This document shows positions 9,101 through 15,755 of a stretch of DNA of 43,833 bases, piece after piece. The stretch's first letter is position 1, and every line of letters begins with the position of its first letter. The notes under the pieces were generated by a model that had not been told where the DNA came from, ran no database searches, and saw nothing but the letters and a program-made list of their open reading frames with translations. The DNA lies in the NCBI GenBank assembly GCA_025934375.1, contig JAICYD010000053.1, positions 1 to 43,833 on the forward strand, read 5' to 3'. A program made the translations under genes and the position numbers. The DNA is from Streptosporangiaceae bacterium. Its GTDB lineage: Bacteria > Actinomycetota > Actinomycetes > Streptosporangiales > Streptosporangiaceae.

Positions 9101-11442
9101 ATCTCCGCCCGGTGCGCCGGGATGTCGTCGCGCAGGATGGGGTGCGCATCGCGCCAGCAGTCCGGCTCGGCGGCGATCTCATCGAGGTCGACATAGTCGA
9201 AGCGGAGCAGCCCGGTCTGCTCCAGGTTCGGCATCGTGATGCGCCAGCCGCGCTCCAGGTCGGCGTAGAGCCGATAGGCGAGCGCCTGCCGCAGCGCGCC
9301 TTCGAGGTATTCCCGCTGGCTGAAGCGGACGGCCGGGTTCTGCGCGTAATCGGTTAGCGGCAGGTCCAGCACGCCCGCGACGCGCTGAGCGAGATCGTCA
9401 TGACGCAGGCCGCGGTCACCAGCCGCGGCCACCGCGTGGTACTGCGCGCCCCGGACCTGGGTCACCTGGACGAAGTCATTCAGGTGGCCGGCTTGCAGGC
9501 TGGCGTCTTGCCGGTTATCGACGAAGGCCAGCATCTTCTTCGCCTCGTCGGGCAGGTCCGGCTGGCCGCGCAGGCTGCGGATCACGCTGGTCGAGACCAG
9601 GGACAGGGCGGAGCTGCGGCCCTCGGCGGCGTACGTGGCCAGCTTGGCGAAGTCCCGGCCCCGGGTCTGGCTATAGGCGACCCGGCAGCGCAGGCAAAAC
9701 CGGAACGGCGCGGGCACGTAAGCAACTGGCAAACCCTGCCCGGCAGGCTGTTCCGTACCGTCCGCGGCGAGCCACACCTCGCGCGGCAGGTAATCCGCCA
9801 GAGATCGTGGCACGTACGCGTCGCCATCGGGACCGACGTCGTACCAGGAGTCCGGCAGGCGGCCATCGCGCAGCGGGTCGTCGGGCCACGGGTGCTCGTC
9901 GCTGATATAGAGGTACCCGTTGGCCCGGTCACCACCGGACGCGTCCCGGTCCTGGCGGGCCCTGTAGGCCGCCCGGCCGCCACGGATATCGCGCCTGACC
10001 ACCAGGTACTCCTGGCCGCACTCGCGGCAGAAGGCCAGCGGCAGCAGGATCTTGTCCCGATCACCGGGAACGCTCACCTGGTACTGGCTGGTGATGTGCC
10101 GGATCCTGGCGGGCTCGAGGCTGACATAGACCGTGTCGCCCTTGGACAGGAACTGGTGCAGCCGGAAGGCGAACAGCGGCCGTCCGGTCTCCGGCTCCCT
10201 GGCCTGCGCTCCGCGCTGCAGCGCCTCTTTGATCGCCGCCTCGGCCGAGTCCTGCGGGAGGCCGGTCGCCTCGGCCAGCAGGCAGGCGGCCTGCGGCACC
10301 TTGGTGGGCCGCTGCCGGACTAGTCGCCCGGTTCCCTCCTCCAGGGCCAGCCCGAACGTCGTCTCGATCCACCCGGCCAGCGGCTCCCCGGCGAGCCGGT
10401 CATAGTCCGGTCCCCGGCCGACCCCGGTCCGCCCCGGCTCGGCCAGCACCTGCCCGGCCAGCACCGCCTCCGCGCTGGCGCGCAGCTGTGCCCCTCCTGG
10501 CATGGCCACCCGCGTGGCGCGGCGCAGCGACTCACCGATCACGTGACCCGGCTCGACCGGTGACCCGAAGATCCGGCCAGCGACCTGCGCGACGGTCTCC
10601 TGGATACTAGCGAAGCTCTCCCCGGTCGCCATCGTCGCCGACGTGCCCACGCACTTGACATCCGGGGCCCGGCACGCGTCCCGGAGCCGGCGGACCAGGA
10701 GGGCGACGTCCGCGCCCTGGCGTCCCCGGTAGGTATGCAGCTCATCGAGAACGAGGAACTTCAGCCCCTGCGCGGCGCCGATCAGCCGGTCCCGCTCCAC
10801 CGGCCGGGTGAGCAGGTACTCCAGCATGACGTAGTTGGTCAGCAGGATGTCCGGCCTGCGCTTGAGGATCCGGTCCCTGGCCTCGGCGTCCTCCTGCCCG
10901 GTGTACTGGGCGAAGCTGACCTTTCGCTCGTCGCTGGGGATCCCCCAGGTGAGGTACTTCTCCAGCTCGCGCTGCTGGCTATTGGCCAAGGCGTTCATCG
11001 GATAGACGACGATCGCCTTGATCGTGCCCGGCTCAGGGGCGCGGAGCACGGCGTCAACGATGGGGATGATGTAGGTGAGGCTCTTACCGGACCCGGTCCC
11101 GGTCGTCACGACGTAGTTTCCGGGTCTTTGGGATACCGCGATCGCCTCGCGCTGGTGCCGGTGCAGGGTAAGCGGCCACGAACCGGAATCCTCGGGGGTT
11201 TGCTTAGCCCTGAACAGCCGTTCGCACCCCGGGTGCAGCAGCCCGTCGCGCACCAGGTCGGTGATCGTGCCGCCGGACTCGAAGCTCGGGTTCAGCGACA
11301 GCCACGGATCGGGCCAGCGGACTCCAGCCGCCCGCTGATCGGCTAGGTGCGCGGCGATCCGGTCGTCGCGGACCTGGACGAGCGAGGAGGTGAAGGCGTC
11401 GTAGTCGGCGACGAGGCGGCCATGCACATCAAAGATGTCCAC
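6154..11442 (-). CDS. Giant DEAD-box helicase with DUF1998 region and C-terminal PD-(D/E)XK/DUF559-like nuclease domain
   Basis: This 1762-aa protein appears to be a DrmA/DrmB-like composite. Seen: Walker A TGTGSGKS at residues 114-121, a DELH box at 233-236 and SAT motif III near 268-270. Cysteine pairs CREC (about 471) and CLRC (about 584) follow. The second RecA lobe has QRSGRAGRGG near 1033, and a four-cysteine ribbon (CTNC...CEEC) lies near 1326-1345. A DUF1998-type end (CYDCLLSYTNQ, then IDRH) lies near 1600-1617. The last ~100 residues hold RPDFVY and AVFVDGPVHDE followed by a GW-VVRFR strand, which resembles Vsr/DUF559-type nucleases. Family knowledge: class 1 DISARM has separate drmA, drmB and a phospholipase-D nuclease drmC. 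Here one chain seems to combine helicase, DUF1998 and a different nuclease fold. It is the first gene of the operon, with a GGGAGGG ribosome-binding site upstream. A COG1205/MrfA-type repair helicase is the alternative. Confidence 0.85.
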   Translation of the reverse strand: MDIFDVHGRLVADYDAFTSSLVQVRDDRIAAHLADQRAAGVRWPDPWLSLNPSFESGGTITDLVRDGLLHPGCERLFRAKQTPEDSGSWPLTLHRHQREAIAVSQRPGNYVVTTGTGSGKSLTYIIPIVDAVLRAPEPGTIKAIVVYPMNALANSQQRELEKYLTWGIPSDERKVSFAQYTGQEDAEARDRILKRRPDILLTNYVMLEYLLTRPVERDRLIGAAQGLKFLVLDELHTYRGRQGADVALLVRRLRDACRAPDVKCVGTSATMATGESFASIQETVAQVAGRIFGSPVEPGHVIGESLRRATRVAMPGGAQLRASAEAVLAGQVLAEPGRTGVGRGPDYDRLAGEPLAGWIETTFGLALEEGTGRLVRQRPTKVPQAACLLAEATGLPQDSAEAAIKEALQRGAQAREPETGRPLFAFRLHQFLSKGDTVYVSLEPARIRHITSQYQVSVPGDRDKILLPLAFCRECGQEYLVVRRDIRGGRAAYRARQDRDASGGDRANGYLYISDEHPWPDDPLRDGRLPDSWYDVGPDGDAYVPRSLADYLPREVWLAADGTEQPAGQGLPVAYVPAPFRFCLRCRVAYSQTRGRDFAKLATYAAEGRSSALSLVSTSVIRSLRGQPDLPDEAKKMLAFVDNRQDASLQAGHLNDFVQVTQVRGAQYHAVAAAGDRGLRHDDLAQRVAGVLDLPLTDYAQNPAVRFSQREYLEGALRQALAYRLYADLERGWRITMPNLEQTGLLRFDYVDLDEIAAEPDCWRDAHPILRDDIPAHRAEIARIVLDEMRRSLAVQVDVLTREGWERLQQVSDQHLTGAWAIPFEDSGTRARTVYPRPAGPGGSRGSVHFTGRSAVGRYLRRPREFPAAQGKLGIEDAQAIIVSLLHVLAGNGILTDEAGDDGPYGRRRAIGDEAKRGYRIKAAAITWRAGDGRAGAPDPLRKTVDPEVGSRVNEFFRDLYARTASELRAITAREHTAQVRAEIRRDRERDFRDATLPLLYCSPTMELGVDIAELNAVAMRNVPPTPANYAQRSGRAGRGGQPALVTTYCSTGSAHDQYYFRRSRLMVAGSVAPPRLDLANEDLVRSHVHAIWLAETGVSLGSRMPDVLDVSAPDDLGDAPTLEIHPHIAAQLADPAARDRAATRAHAVLGNLPGLAKPDSWWTDHWVADTLRAAPAQIDAACDRWRDLYRAALAEQREQNRRVLDYSTDPDSRKLAQRRRMDAENQLRLLKNEDDEEQFSDFYSYRYFASEGFLPGYSFPRLPLTAYVPGERRRGSYLQRPRFVAIGEFGPGALIYHEGQRYQVTRIQVPAGPDTGDVATAEARICTNCGYWHDRQAHVNRCEECDTELGGALSGMMQLQTVHTTRRHRISSDEEERRRGGFELQTAYRFSAHGARSGRLPAAVDEVTGNQLADSQVAELVYGDAATVRVINRGRRRRKNPSDVGYWLNPANGRWLSETQAADQSPEDEGLQPFGDAIRAVKVVPFVEDRKNVCVLRLADPVPETTAVTLRYALERAIEAEFQLEDAELASEDLPDAAGRARMLFIESAEGGAGVLRQLHDRPGALAQVARTALEIIHYDPATGADRGQADGATERCELGCYDCLLSYTNQLFHSAIDRHTVVPLLMRLAGSRTTTTAGHGSPDDHVAALLAACTTGLERRLVTILRDGGYRLPDEGQSLIAQARSRPDFVYRLAAGPVAVFVDGPVHDEKPVAERDAAAEDRLLDLGWLVVRFRHDDDPEGWEQTVRKHPGVFGTGRAGR

Positions 11443-11534
11443 TGGCCCTCCCGTTCCTGCCCGCTCTCGCCGTTCCTATCGGGTAAGGGTAGCCCTACGG
11501 CCGCAGGCGCCTCGATTCCGCAGAAACGTGTCGG

Positions 11535-11753
11535 CTAAATGCTGCTGCACGGCGGGAGACAGTCCGCCCTGGACAGGAACGCCCGCCACTGTCCTGCGGT
11601 CATGACGAGCGCAGGGCCGACCGGATTCTCGCTGTCACGAATCGCGATGCGGCGGCCGCCCAGGGCCGCCACCTCCACGCAAGCGCCGCTGCCCTGGCTG
11701 CGCGTGGACTTCCGCCAGGTGGCACGGGTCAGCTCGGCATCCATCGCCCGCAC
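11535..11753 (-). CDS. DUF397 domain protein
   Basis: This 72-aa protein is a typical stand-alone DUF397 protein. Seen: an early WRKSTRSQGSGACVEVA segment, then IAIRDSENP and a terminal WRAFL. Family knowledge: DUF397 proteins occur by the hundred in actinomycetes, nearly always next to an XRE-DUF5753 regulator. They act as small partners of it, as in the BldB/AbaA-like and Scr1/Scr2 type pairs. It starts 15 bases after the stop of the XRE gene, so the two are co-transcribed. The defence operon begins 92 bases downstream on the same strand, so read-through into it is possible. ATG 11744 is an alternative start three codons in. Confidence 0.88.
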   Translation of the reverse strand: MRAMDAELTRATWRKSTRSQGSGACVEVAALGGRRIAIRDSENPVGPALVMTAGQWRAFLSRADCLPPCSSI

Positions 11754-11768
11754 CGTCCTCTCATCTGC

Positions 11769-12632
11769 TCACAGTGCCTCCAGCGATTCCTTGAGCAGAA
11801 TGCTGGTTTGCGGAGCACTCAGCGCCATCGACCGCAGGTGGTCGAAGGCAAGCGTGTAGCGCTCGAGGTCACCCTCACGATCAGGATACGGATCACTGTC
11901 ACTTTCGACATACACGACTCCAGGGTCGCCCGGGTTCTCGAATCGCAAGACTGTGAAGGGTCCCATCATCGTGCCGGGGTGCGCCCCGACGCTGAAGGGC
12001 AGGACCTGGACGATCACGTTAGGAAGTTTGGCCAGCGCCAGCAGGCGGCTGATCTGGCCGCGCATCACGTCGGGTCCGCCGACGATGCGCCGGATGCACA
12101 CCTCATCCAGGACGGCTCGCACCTCGATCGGTCGCTCCTTGGTTAGCACCCCCTGCCTGGTCAACCGGACCTCTACCCGCTCCTCAAGTACCTCGGGATC
12201 TACCGCCGGGATGGTGCCCGCGATGATCGCCCGCGCGTAGTCCTCTGTCTGGAACAGGCCCGGGATGACCTGCTCGTAGGTCAGCATCGACGCGGCCTCG
12301 GCCTCCAGGCCGATGAACGTCGAGTAAGGGATGTCGCTGTAGAGCTGCCACCAGCCCTTGCGCTTCGCCTCGCGCAGCAGGACCCCTAGCTCGTCTCGCT
12401 GCCCCTCATCGGTCACGCCGCACAGGTCGAGCAGCTTGCCCAAGTCGACGGGCTTCGGCGGGTTTCGGCCGATTTCGATCCGGCTGAGCTTGCTGGTGGA
12501 CCAGCCCAGCTGCTTGGCCGCCTCCTCGCCGGACATGCCGGTGGCCTCGCGAAGGGCGCGCAGCTCAAGGCCGAGTCGGCGCCTGCGGACAACAGGACTC
12601 GTAGCTCTCATAAGGACAGGGTATGCCGCCAC
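11769..12632 (-). CDS. XRE helix-turn-helix regulator with DUF5753 domain
   Basis: This protein of up to 287 aa has an N-terminal HTH_31/XRE domain, in which LGLELRALREATGMSGEEAA and a following KLSRIE recognition segment are visible. A DUF5753 region takes up the rest, with YEQVIPGLFQTEDYARA and a later VIVQVLPF. It is a DNA-binding regulator, often genetically linked to DUF397 proteins and to development or stress control in streptomycetes. I give the GTG start at 12632. ATG 12611 is nearly as good, and neither has a clear ribosome-binding site, so a leaderless start is possible. It is transcribed toward the DUF397 gene and the defence operon, and is divergent from the RsbW-like ATPase gene. 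Its target is unknown. Autoregulation or control of the downstream operon is inferred from position only. Confidence 0.87.
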   Translation of the reverse strand: MAAYPVLMRATSPVVRRRRLGLELRALREATGMSGEEAAKQLGWSTSKLSRIEIGRNPPKPVDLGKLLDLCGVTDEGQRDELGVLLREAKRKGWWQLYSDIPYSTFIGLEAEAASMLTYEQVIPGLFQTEDYARAIIAGTIPAVDPEVLEERVEVRLTRQGVLTKERPIEVRAVLDEVCIRRIVGGPDVMRGQISRLLALAKLPNVIVQVLPFSVGAHPGTMMGPFTVLRFENPGDPGVVYVESDSDPYPDREGDLERYTLAFDHLRSMALSAPQTSILLKESLEAL

Positions 12633-12797
12633 ACCGACGTTCGAGCGTAAAAAAATGCAATCCCATAATGAATCGGCATGACAGATAGTTCTGATGAGCC
12701 CATACTAAATGCAACGCATGACTATACAGGGACAGGCACGTCCATCGTCGGCTATGTCGAGGGGTGAACGGGCCGCCGCTAGCGAGCTGGAGAACCC
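12633..12797. promoter_or_regulatory. Divergent intergenic region between XRE-DUF5753 and RsbW-like ATPase genes
   Basis: This is a markedly AT-richer stretch with no gene. Two direct copies of ATGCAA lie at 12655-12660 and 12709-12714. A TATACA -10-like hexamer at 12723-12728 faces the plus-strand ATPase gene. The divergent layout with repeated hexamers suits an XRE operator region. No binding site is established. Confidence 0.35.
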
Positions 12798-13253
12798 GTG
12801 AGCACACGAACCGACCCCGGGTGGCCGTTGTTCGCCGGGCTTGGACCGCTGGGCGCGCTGCCCTCGGCGCCCCGCCTGGCCCGCGCGTTCACGGCCCTCG
12901 TGCTAGCTGACTGGGGAATGAGCGACCTAAGGGAGGACTGCGAGCTCATCGTCAGCGAGCTCACTGCGAACGTGATCCGCGCCGCCACCGGCCCGGACGG
13001 GCACCCCCGTTACGACGCGGAAGGCAGGCTTCCGGTGCTGTGGCTCCGCTTGCTGGGCGACTCCGGGGAGCTGCGCCTAGAGGTCTGGGACAACCTCGCG
13101 CCCGAACTCGGCAAGCCGGCTCAGCGCCAGGCCGGCACCACGGACGAGTCCGGGCGGGGCCTGGAAATCATCGCTGCCCTCAGCAAGGACTGGGGCTGGG
13201 ACCACATCCCCAGCCACGGCGCCAAGCGCGTCTGGGCGCTTGTCGCCCGCTGA
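12798..13253 (+). CDS. RsbW-like ATP-binding regulatory protein (HATPase fold)
   Basis: This 151-aa single-domain GHKL ATPase resembles anti-sigma-factor kinases of the SpoIIAB/RsbW group. Seen: the N-box region ELIVSELTANVIRAA, the strand LEVWDN (G1-like), and ESGRGLEIIAALS (G2-like). It starts at GTG with GGAGA upstream. Family knowledge: hundreds of such ATPases occur in actinomycete genomes beside XRE-DUF397 pairs, and most are functionally unassigned. It is divergent from the XRE gene and is followed 28 bases later by a small Cys-rich gene on the same strand. True anti-sigma activity is not shown, because no sigma factor lies nearby. Confidence 0.85.
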   Translation: MSTRTDPGWPLFAGLGPLGALPSAPRLARAFTALVLADWGMSDLREDCELIVSELTANVIRAATGPDGHPRYDAEGRLPVLWLRLLGDSGELRLEVWDNLAPELGKPAQRQAGTTDESGRGLEIIAALSKDWGWDHIPSHGAKRVWALVAR

Positions 13254-13281
13254 ATCACCTACGGATAGAAGGGAATCAGGA

Positions 13282-13608
13282 ATGCACTCTGGCCGCTGCG
13301 CATGTGGCTACCACGCCGCCGACTCCGATGAGCTGAGCGATCACCTCCGCGAGATGTTCACCCCCGAAGACGACAAGGACGCCAGCGGCCAGGTCCACGC
13401 CGAGGCCTCCCGCGACCACCCCAGTTCCCGCTCGGCACCCGCGACCGCCTATCAGTGCCTCTGCGGCTTCACCGCCGGCGACATAGCCGGAATCGATGAC
13501 CACCTGCTATCGGCGTTCACGCCAGCCGGCAGCGTCGGCCACGATGGTGACCGCCACGTCCCCGCGCCAGGCGACGAGCCGGTCAGCCACGGGCCTTCCT
13601 TGGCCTGA
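13282..13608 (+). CDS. Small protein with two CxCG...DHL putative metal-binding repeats
   Basis: This 108-aa protein is not assigned to a named family. It contains two related units, CACGYHAADSDELSDHL near the start and CLCGFTAGDIAGIDDHL in the middle, each followed by an aromatic-ending helix. Each unit has two cysteines and a histidine about 14 residues later. This suggests two small zinc-binding modules, or one site shared between them. ATG 13282 is chosen because AGAAGGGA lies 7 bases upstream. A more upstream start would overlap the ATPase gene. It probably forms an operon with that ATPase. Its last 26 bases overlap the 3' end of the convergent XRE gene. Confidence 0.7.
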   Translation: MHSGRCACGYHAADSDELSDHLREMFTPEDDKDASGQVHAEASRDHPSSRSAPATAYQCLCGFTAGDIAGIDDHLLSAFTPAGSVGHDGDRHVPAPGDEPVSHGPSLA

Positions 13609-13825
13609 CGATGACCTCGCAGTCAACGAAGCGCAGCAGCCGCAGCGCGTGGGTCAGCGAACCGCCGAACTTGCCCGCTTCCAGCGACGACAAGTAAGGC
13701 TGTCCGATCCCCATCGCCTCGGCGGCATCCACCTGGGTCACCCCGGCGGCCACCCGGAAGTGCTTCGCAGCCGCGCCCAGGTCCCGCGCCGTGGTCACCA
13801 GGTACTCGTCACGCCGTATCGCCAT
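13583..13825 (-). CDS. HipB-like XRE DNA-binding protein
   Basis: This 80-aa protein is almost entirely one HTH_3 domain. Seen: LGAAAKHFRVAAGVTQVDAA, then MGIGQPYLSSLEAGKFGG (turn and recognition helix), and an alternating C-terminal strand VDCEVIVRP. This size and form match HipB/HigA-type antitoxin repressors, but no toxin gene lies on either side: the next gene on this strand is fhs. It is convergent with the CxCG protein, sharing 26 bases. An inverted repeat lies at its start codon (13828-13850), so it is probably autoregulated. It may be an orphan antitoxin or a small standalone repressor. Confidence 0.8.
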   Translation of the reverse strand: MAIRRDEYLVTTARDLGAAAKHFRVAAGVTQVDAAEAMGIGQPYLSSLEAGKFGGSLTHALRLLRFVDCEVIVRPRKARG

Positions 13826-13827
13826 AG

Positions 13828-13850
13828 ACCAATATTACCACGCTATTGGT
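13828..13850. promoter_or_regulatory. Inverted-repeat operator at the HipB-like gene start
   Basis: ACCAATA (13828-13834) and TATTGGT (13844-13850) form a perfect 7-bp inverted repeat with a 9-base spacer, just upstream of ATG 13825. A TAATAT -10-like hexamer on the minus strand lies inside it. A second small palindrome, CTAT-TTACG-ATAG, sits at 13866-13878. AT content is far above the surroundings. Autorepression is inferred. Confidence 0.55.
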
Positions 13851-13934
13851 AAACAGCGATATCGGCTATTTACGATAGCGAGGCCAGTCGCCGCAGTCCG
13901 TTCGGGATGAAGATCTTGGGAAGAGTTTGGGCGA

Positions 13935-13954
13935 GCGCCCCGGGGAAGGGGCGC
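13935..13954 (-). terminator. Possible terminator hairpin after fhs
   Basis: GCGCCCC (13935-13941) and GGGGCGC (13948-13954) form a perfect 7-bp GC stem with a 6-base loop, 14 bases beyond the fhs stop codon. There is no T-run, which is usual for high-GC actinomycete terminators. Confidence 0.5.
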
Positions 13955-13967
13955 GCGTCGGGGCGGC

Positions 13968-15668
13968 TCAGTACAGGCCGACGATGTTGCCGTCGTCGTC
14001 GAGGTCGATGCTAATGGCGGCCGGGTTGCGGGCCAGGCCGGGCATCGTGCGCATGTCACCGCAGATCAGGTAGATGAAGCCCGCGCCCACTGAGGCGCGG
14101 GCCTCGCGGACCGGGAGCCGGAAGCCGGTCGGGGCGCCCTTCAGCGCCGCGTCGTGAGACAGCGAGTACTGGGTCTTGGCGATGCAGACCGGCAGGTTCC
14201 CGAAGCCGTTCCTCTCATAGCCAGCGAGCTGCTTGTCCGCCAGCGGGGCGTAGTCCACGCCGTCGGCGCCGTAGACCTTCGTCGCGACGGCCTCGATCTT
14301 CTCCTTCAGCGACGCCTGCGACGGGTACAGCATGCGGAAATCGGTCTTGCCGGAGCTCGCGACCTCGGCGACCGCCTCGGCGATCTCGGTGGCGCCGCGA
14401 CCGCCGTTGGCGAAGTGCGTGCCGACGGCGCTCTTGATCCCCATGGACGCGGCGAGCTCGTGGATCGCCTTGTACTCCGACTCGAAGTCGCCAGGCATGG
14501 AGTTGATCGCGACGACCGGCTCGACGCCGAACGAGCGCATGTTCTCCAGTTGCTTGCGCAGGTTGGCGGCGCCCGCGATGACGTCGTCGGGGTTCTCCTT
14601 GAGCATGTCCTCCGGCAGCGGGCGGCCGGCGACGACCTTGTACTTGCCGGAGTGCGACTTCAGCGCCCGGACGGAGGCGACGACCACGGCGGCGTCCGGC
14701 GTGAGGCCGGAAGTGCGGCACTTGATGTTGAAGAAACGCTCCGCGCCCATGTCCGCGCCGAACCCGGCCTCGGTGACCAGGTACTCCCCGGTGTGGATGG
14801 CGATCAGGTCGGCGACGACCGAGGAGTTGCCGTGCGCGATGTTGCCGAACGGGCCGGCGTGCACGAAGACCGGCGTGTTCTCCAGGGTCTGCAGCAGGTT
14901 CGGCTTGAGCGCGTCCTTCATGATCACGGCCATCGCGCCGGCCGCCTTGAGCTGCTCGGCGGTGACCGGCTCGCCCGACTTGGTGTAGCCGACGACGATC
15001 CGGCCCAGCCGCGCCCGCATGTCCTTGAGGTCCTTGGACAGGGCGAGGACCGCCATCGCCTCCGACGCCGCGGTGATGTCGAAGCCGGTCTGCCGCGGCA
15101 CGCCGTCGCCGGCCGCGCCGAGGCCCGTGACGATGTTACGCAGCGAGCGGTCGTTGACGTCGATGACGTGCTTCCAGGTGATCTGGTTCAGGTCCAGGCC
15201 GAGCTCGTTGCCCATGTACAGGTGGTTGTCCACCATGGCGGACAACTGGTTGTGGGCGGCGGTGACCGCGTGCATGTCGCCGGTCAGGTGCAGGTTGAGG
15301 ATCTCGAACGGCACCGCCTGGCTGTAGCCGCCGCCGGCGGCGCCGCCCTTGATACCGAAGGTCGGGCCCATCGAGGCCTGCCGGATGGCGATCGTCGCCT
15401 TCTTGCCGATGTGGGCGAACGCCTGGCCCAGGCCGATGGTGGTGGTGGTCTTGCCCTCGCCGAGGGGGGTGGGCGTGATCGCGGTGACCACGATGTACTT
15501 GGCCTTCGGGCGGTCCTTGAGCTCCTCGATGGCCTTGAGGTCGATCTTCGCCACGTGCTGGCCATGCGGCTCGATCAGCCACGGCGGAATGCCGATGTCG
15601 TCGGCGATCTCAGTGATCGGCTTGAGCGTGGCCTGGCGCGCGATCTCCAGGGCGCTGGGCATCGACAT
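13968..15668 (-). CDS. fhs: Formate--tetrahydrofolate ligase
   Basis: This 566-aa protein is a full-length 10-formyl-THF synthetase. It makes 10-formyl-THF from formate, THF and ATP and feeds one-carbon units to purine and fMet synthesis in the cytosol. Seen: TPTPLGEGKTTTTIGL (ATP-binding loop, near residues 65-80), then GIKGGAAGGGYSQ and HLTGDMHAV, all hallmarks of the family. The C-terminal ICGDMRTMPGL segment is also typical. ATG 15668 follows a GAGGAG ribosome-binding site at 15675-15680. It is transcribed alone, with a strong leader hairpin directly upstream (15681-15717) and a GC hairpin downstream. No break or missing motif is seen. Confidence 0.97.
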   Translation of the reverse strand: MSMPSALEIARQATLKPITEIADDIGIPPWLIEPHGQHVAKIDLKAIEELKDRPKAKYIVVTAITPTPLGEGKTTTTIGLGQAFAHIGKKATIAIRQASMGPTFGIKGGAAGGGYSQAVPFEILNLHLTGDMHAVTAAHNQLSAMVDNHLYMGNELGLDLNQITWKHVIDVNDRSLRNIVTGLGAAGDGVPRQTGFDITAASEAMAVLALSKDLKDMRARLGRIVVGYTKSGEPVTAEQLKAAGAMAVIMKDALKPNLLQTLENTPVFVHAGPFGNIAHGNSSVVADLIAIHTGEYLVTEAGFGADMGAERFFNIKCRTSGLTPDAAVVVASVRALKSHSGKYKVVAGRPLPEDMLKENPDDVIAGAANLRKQLENMRSFGVEPVVAINSMPGDFESEYKAIHELAASMGIKSAVGTHFANGGRGATEIAEAVAEVASSGKTDFRMLYPSQASLKEKIEAVATKVYGADGVDYAPLADKQLAGYERNGFGNLPVCIAKTQYSLSHDAALKGAPTGFRLPVREARASVGAGFIYLICGDMRTMPGLARNPAAISIDLDDDGNIVGLY

Positions 15669-15680
15669 GTAGGTCTCCTC

Positions 15681-15717
15681 GTCTCCAAACGACCTGGGAT
15701 AACGGTCGTTTTGAGAC
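15681..15717 (-). promoter_or_regulatory. Leader hairpin abutting the fhs ribosome-binding site
   Basis: Bases 15681-15694 and 15704-15717 pair over 14 positions with one mismatch (core AAACGACC / GGTCGTTT), leaving a 9-base loop. In the mRNA the stem ends exactly where the GAGGAG ribosome-binding site begins. It could act on translation, stability or attenuation, or as a DNA operator. It does not match a riboswitch I recognise. Confidence 0.6.
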
Positions 15718-15755
15718 GATTGTGTCGCGCGCGCCCTAGGAGACGTCCATGGCGG

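Noticed and set aside
6154..11442. Reading the giant helicase as separate drmA and drmB genes
   Set aside because: The frame is open without interruption from 11442 to 6154, so the sequence gives one polypeptide. I see no internal start with a convincing ribosome-binding site.
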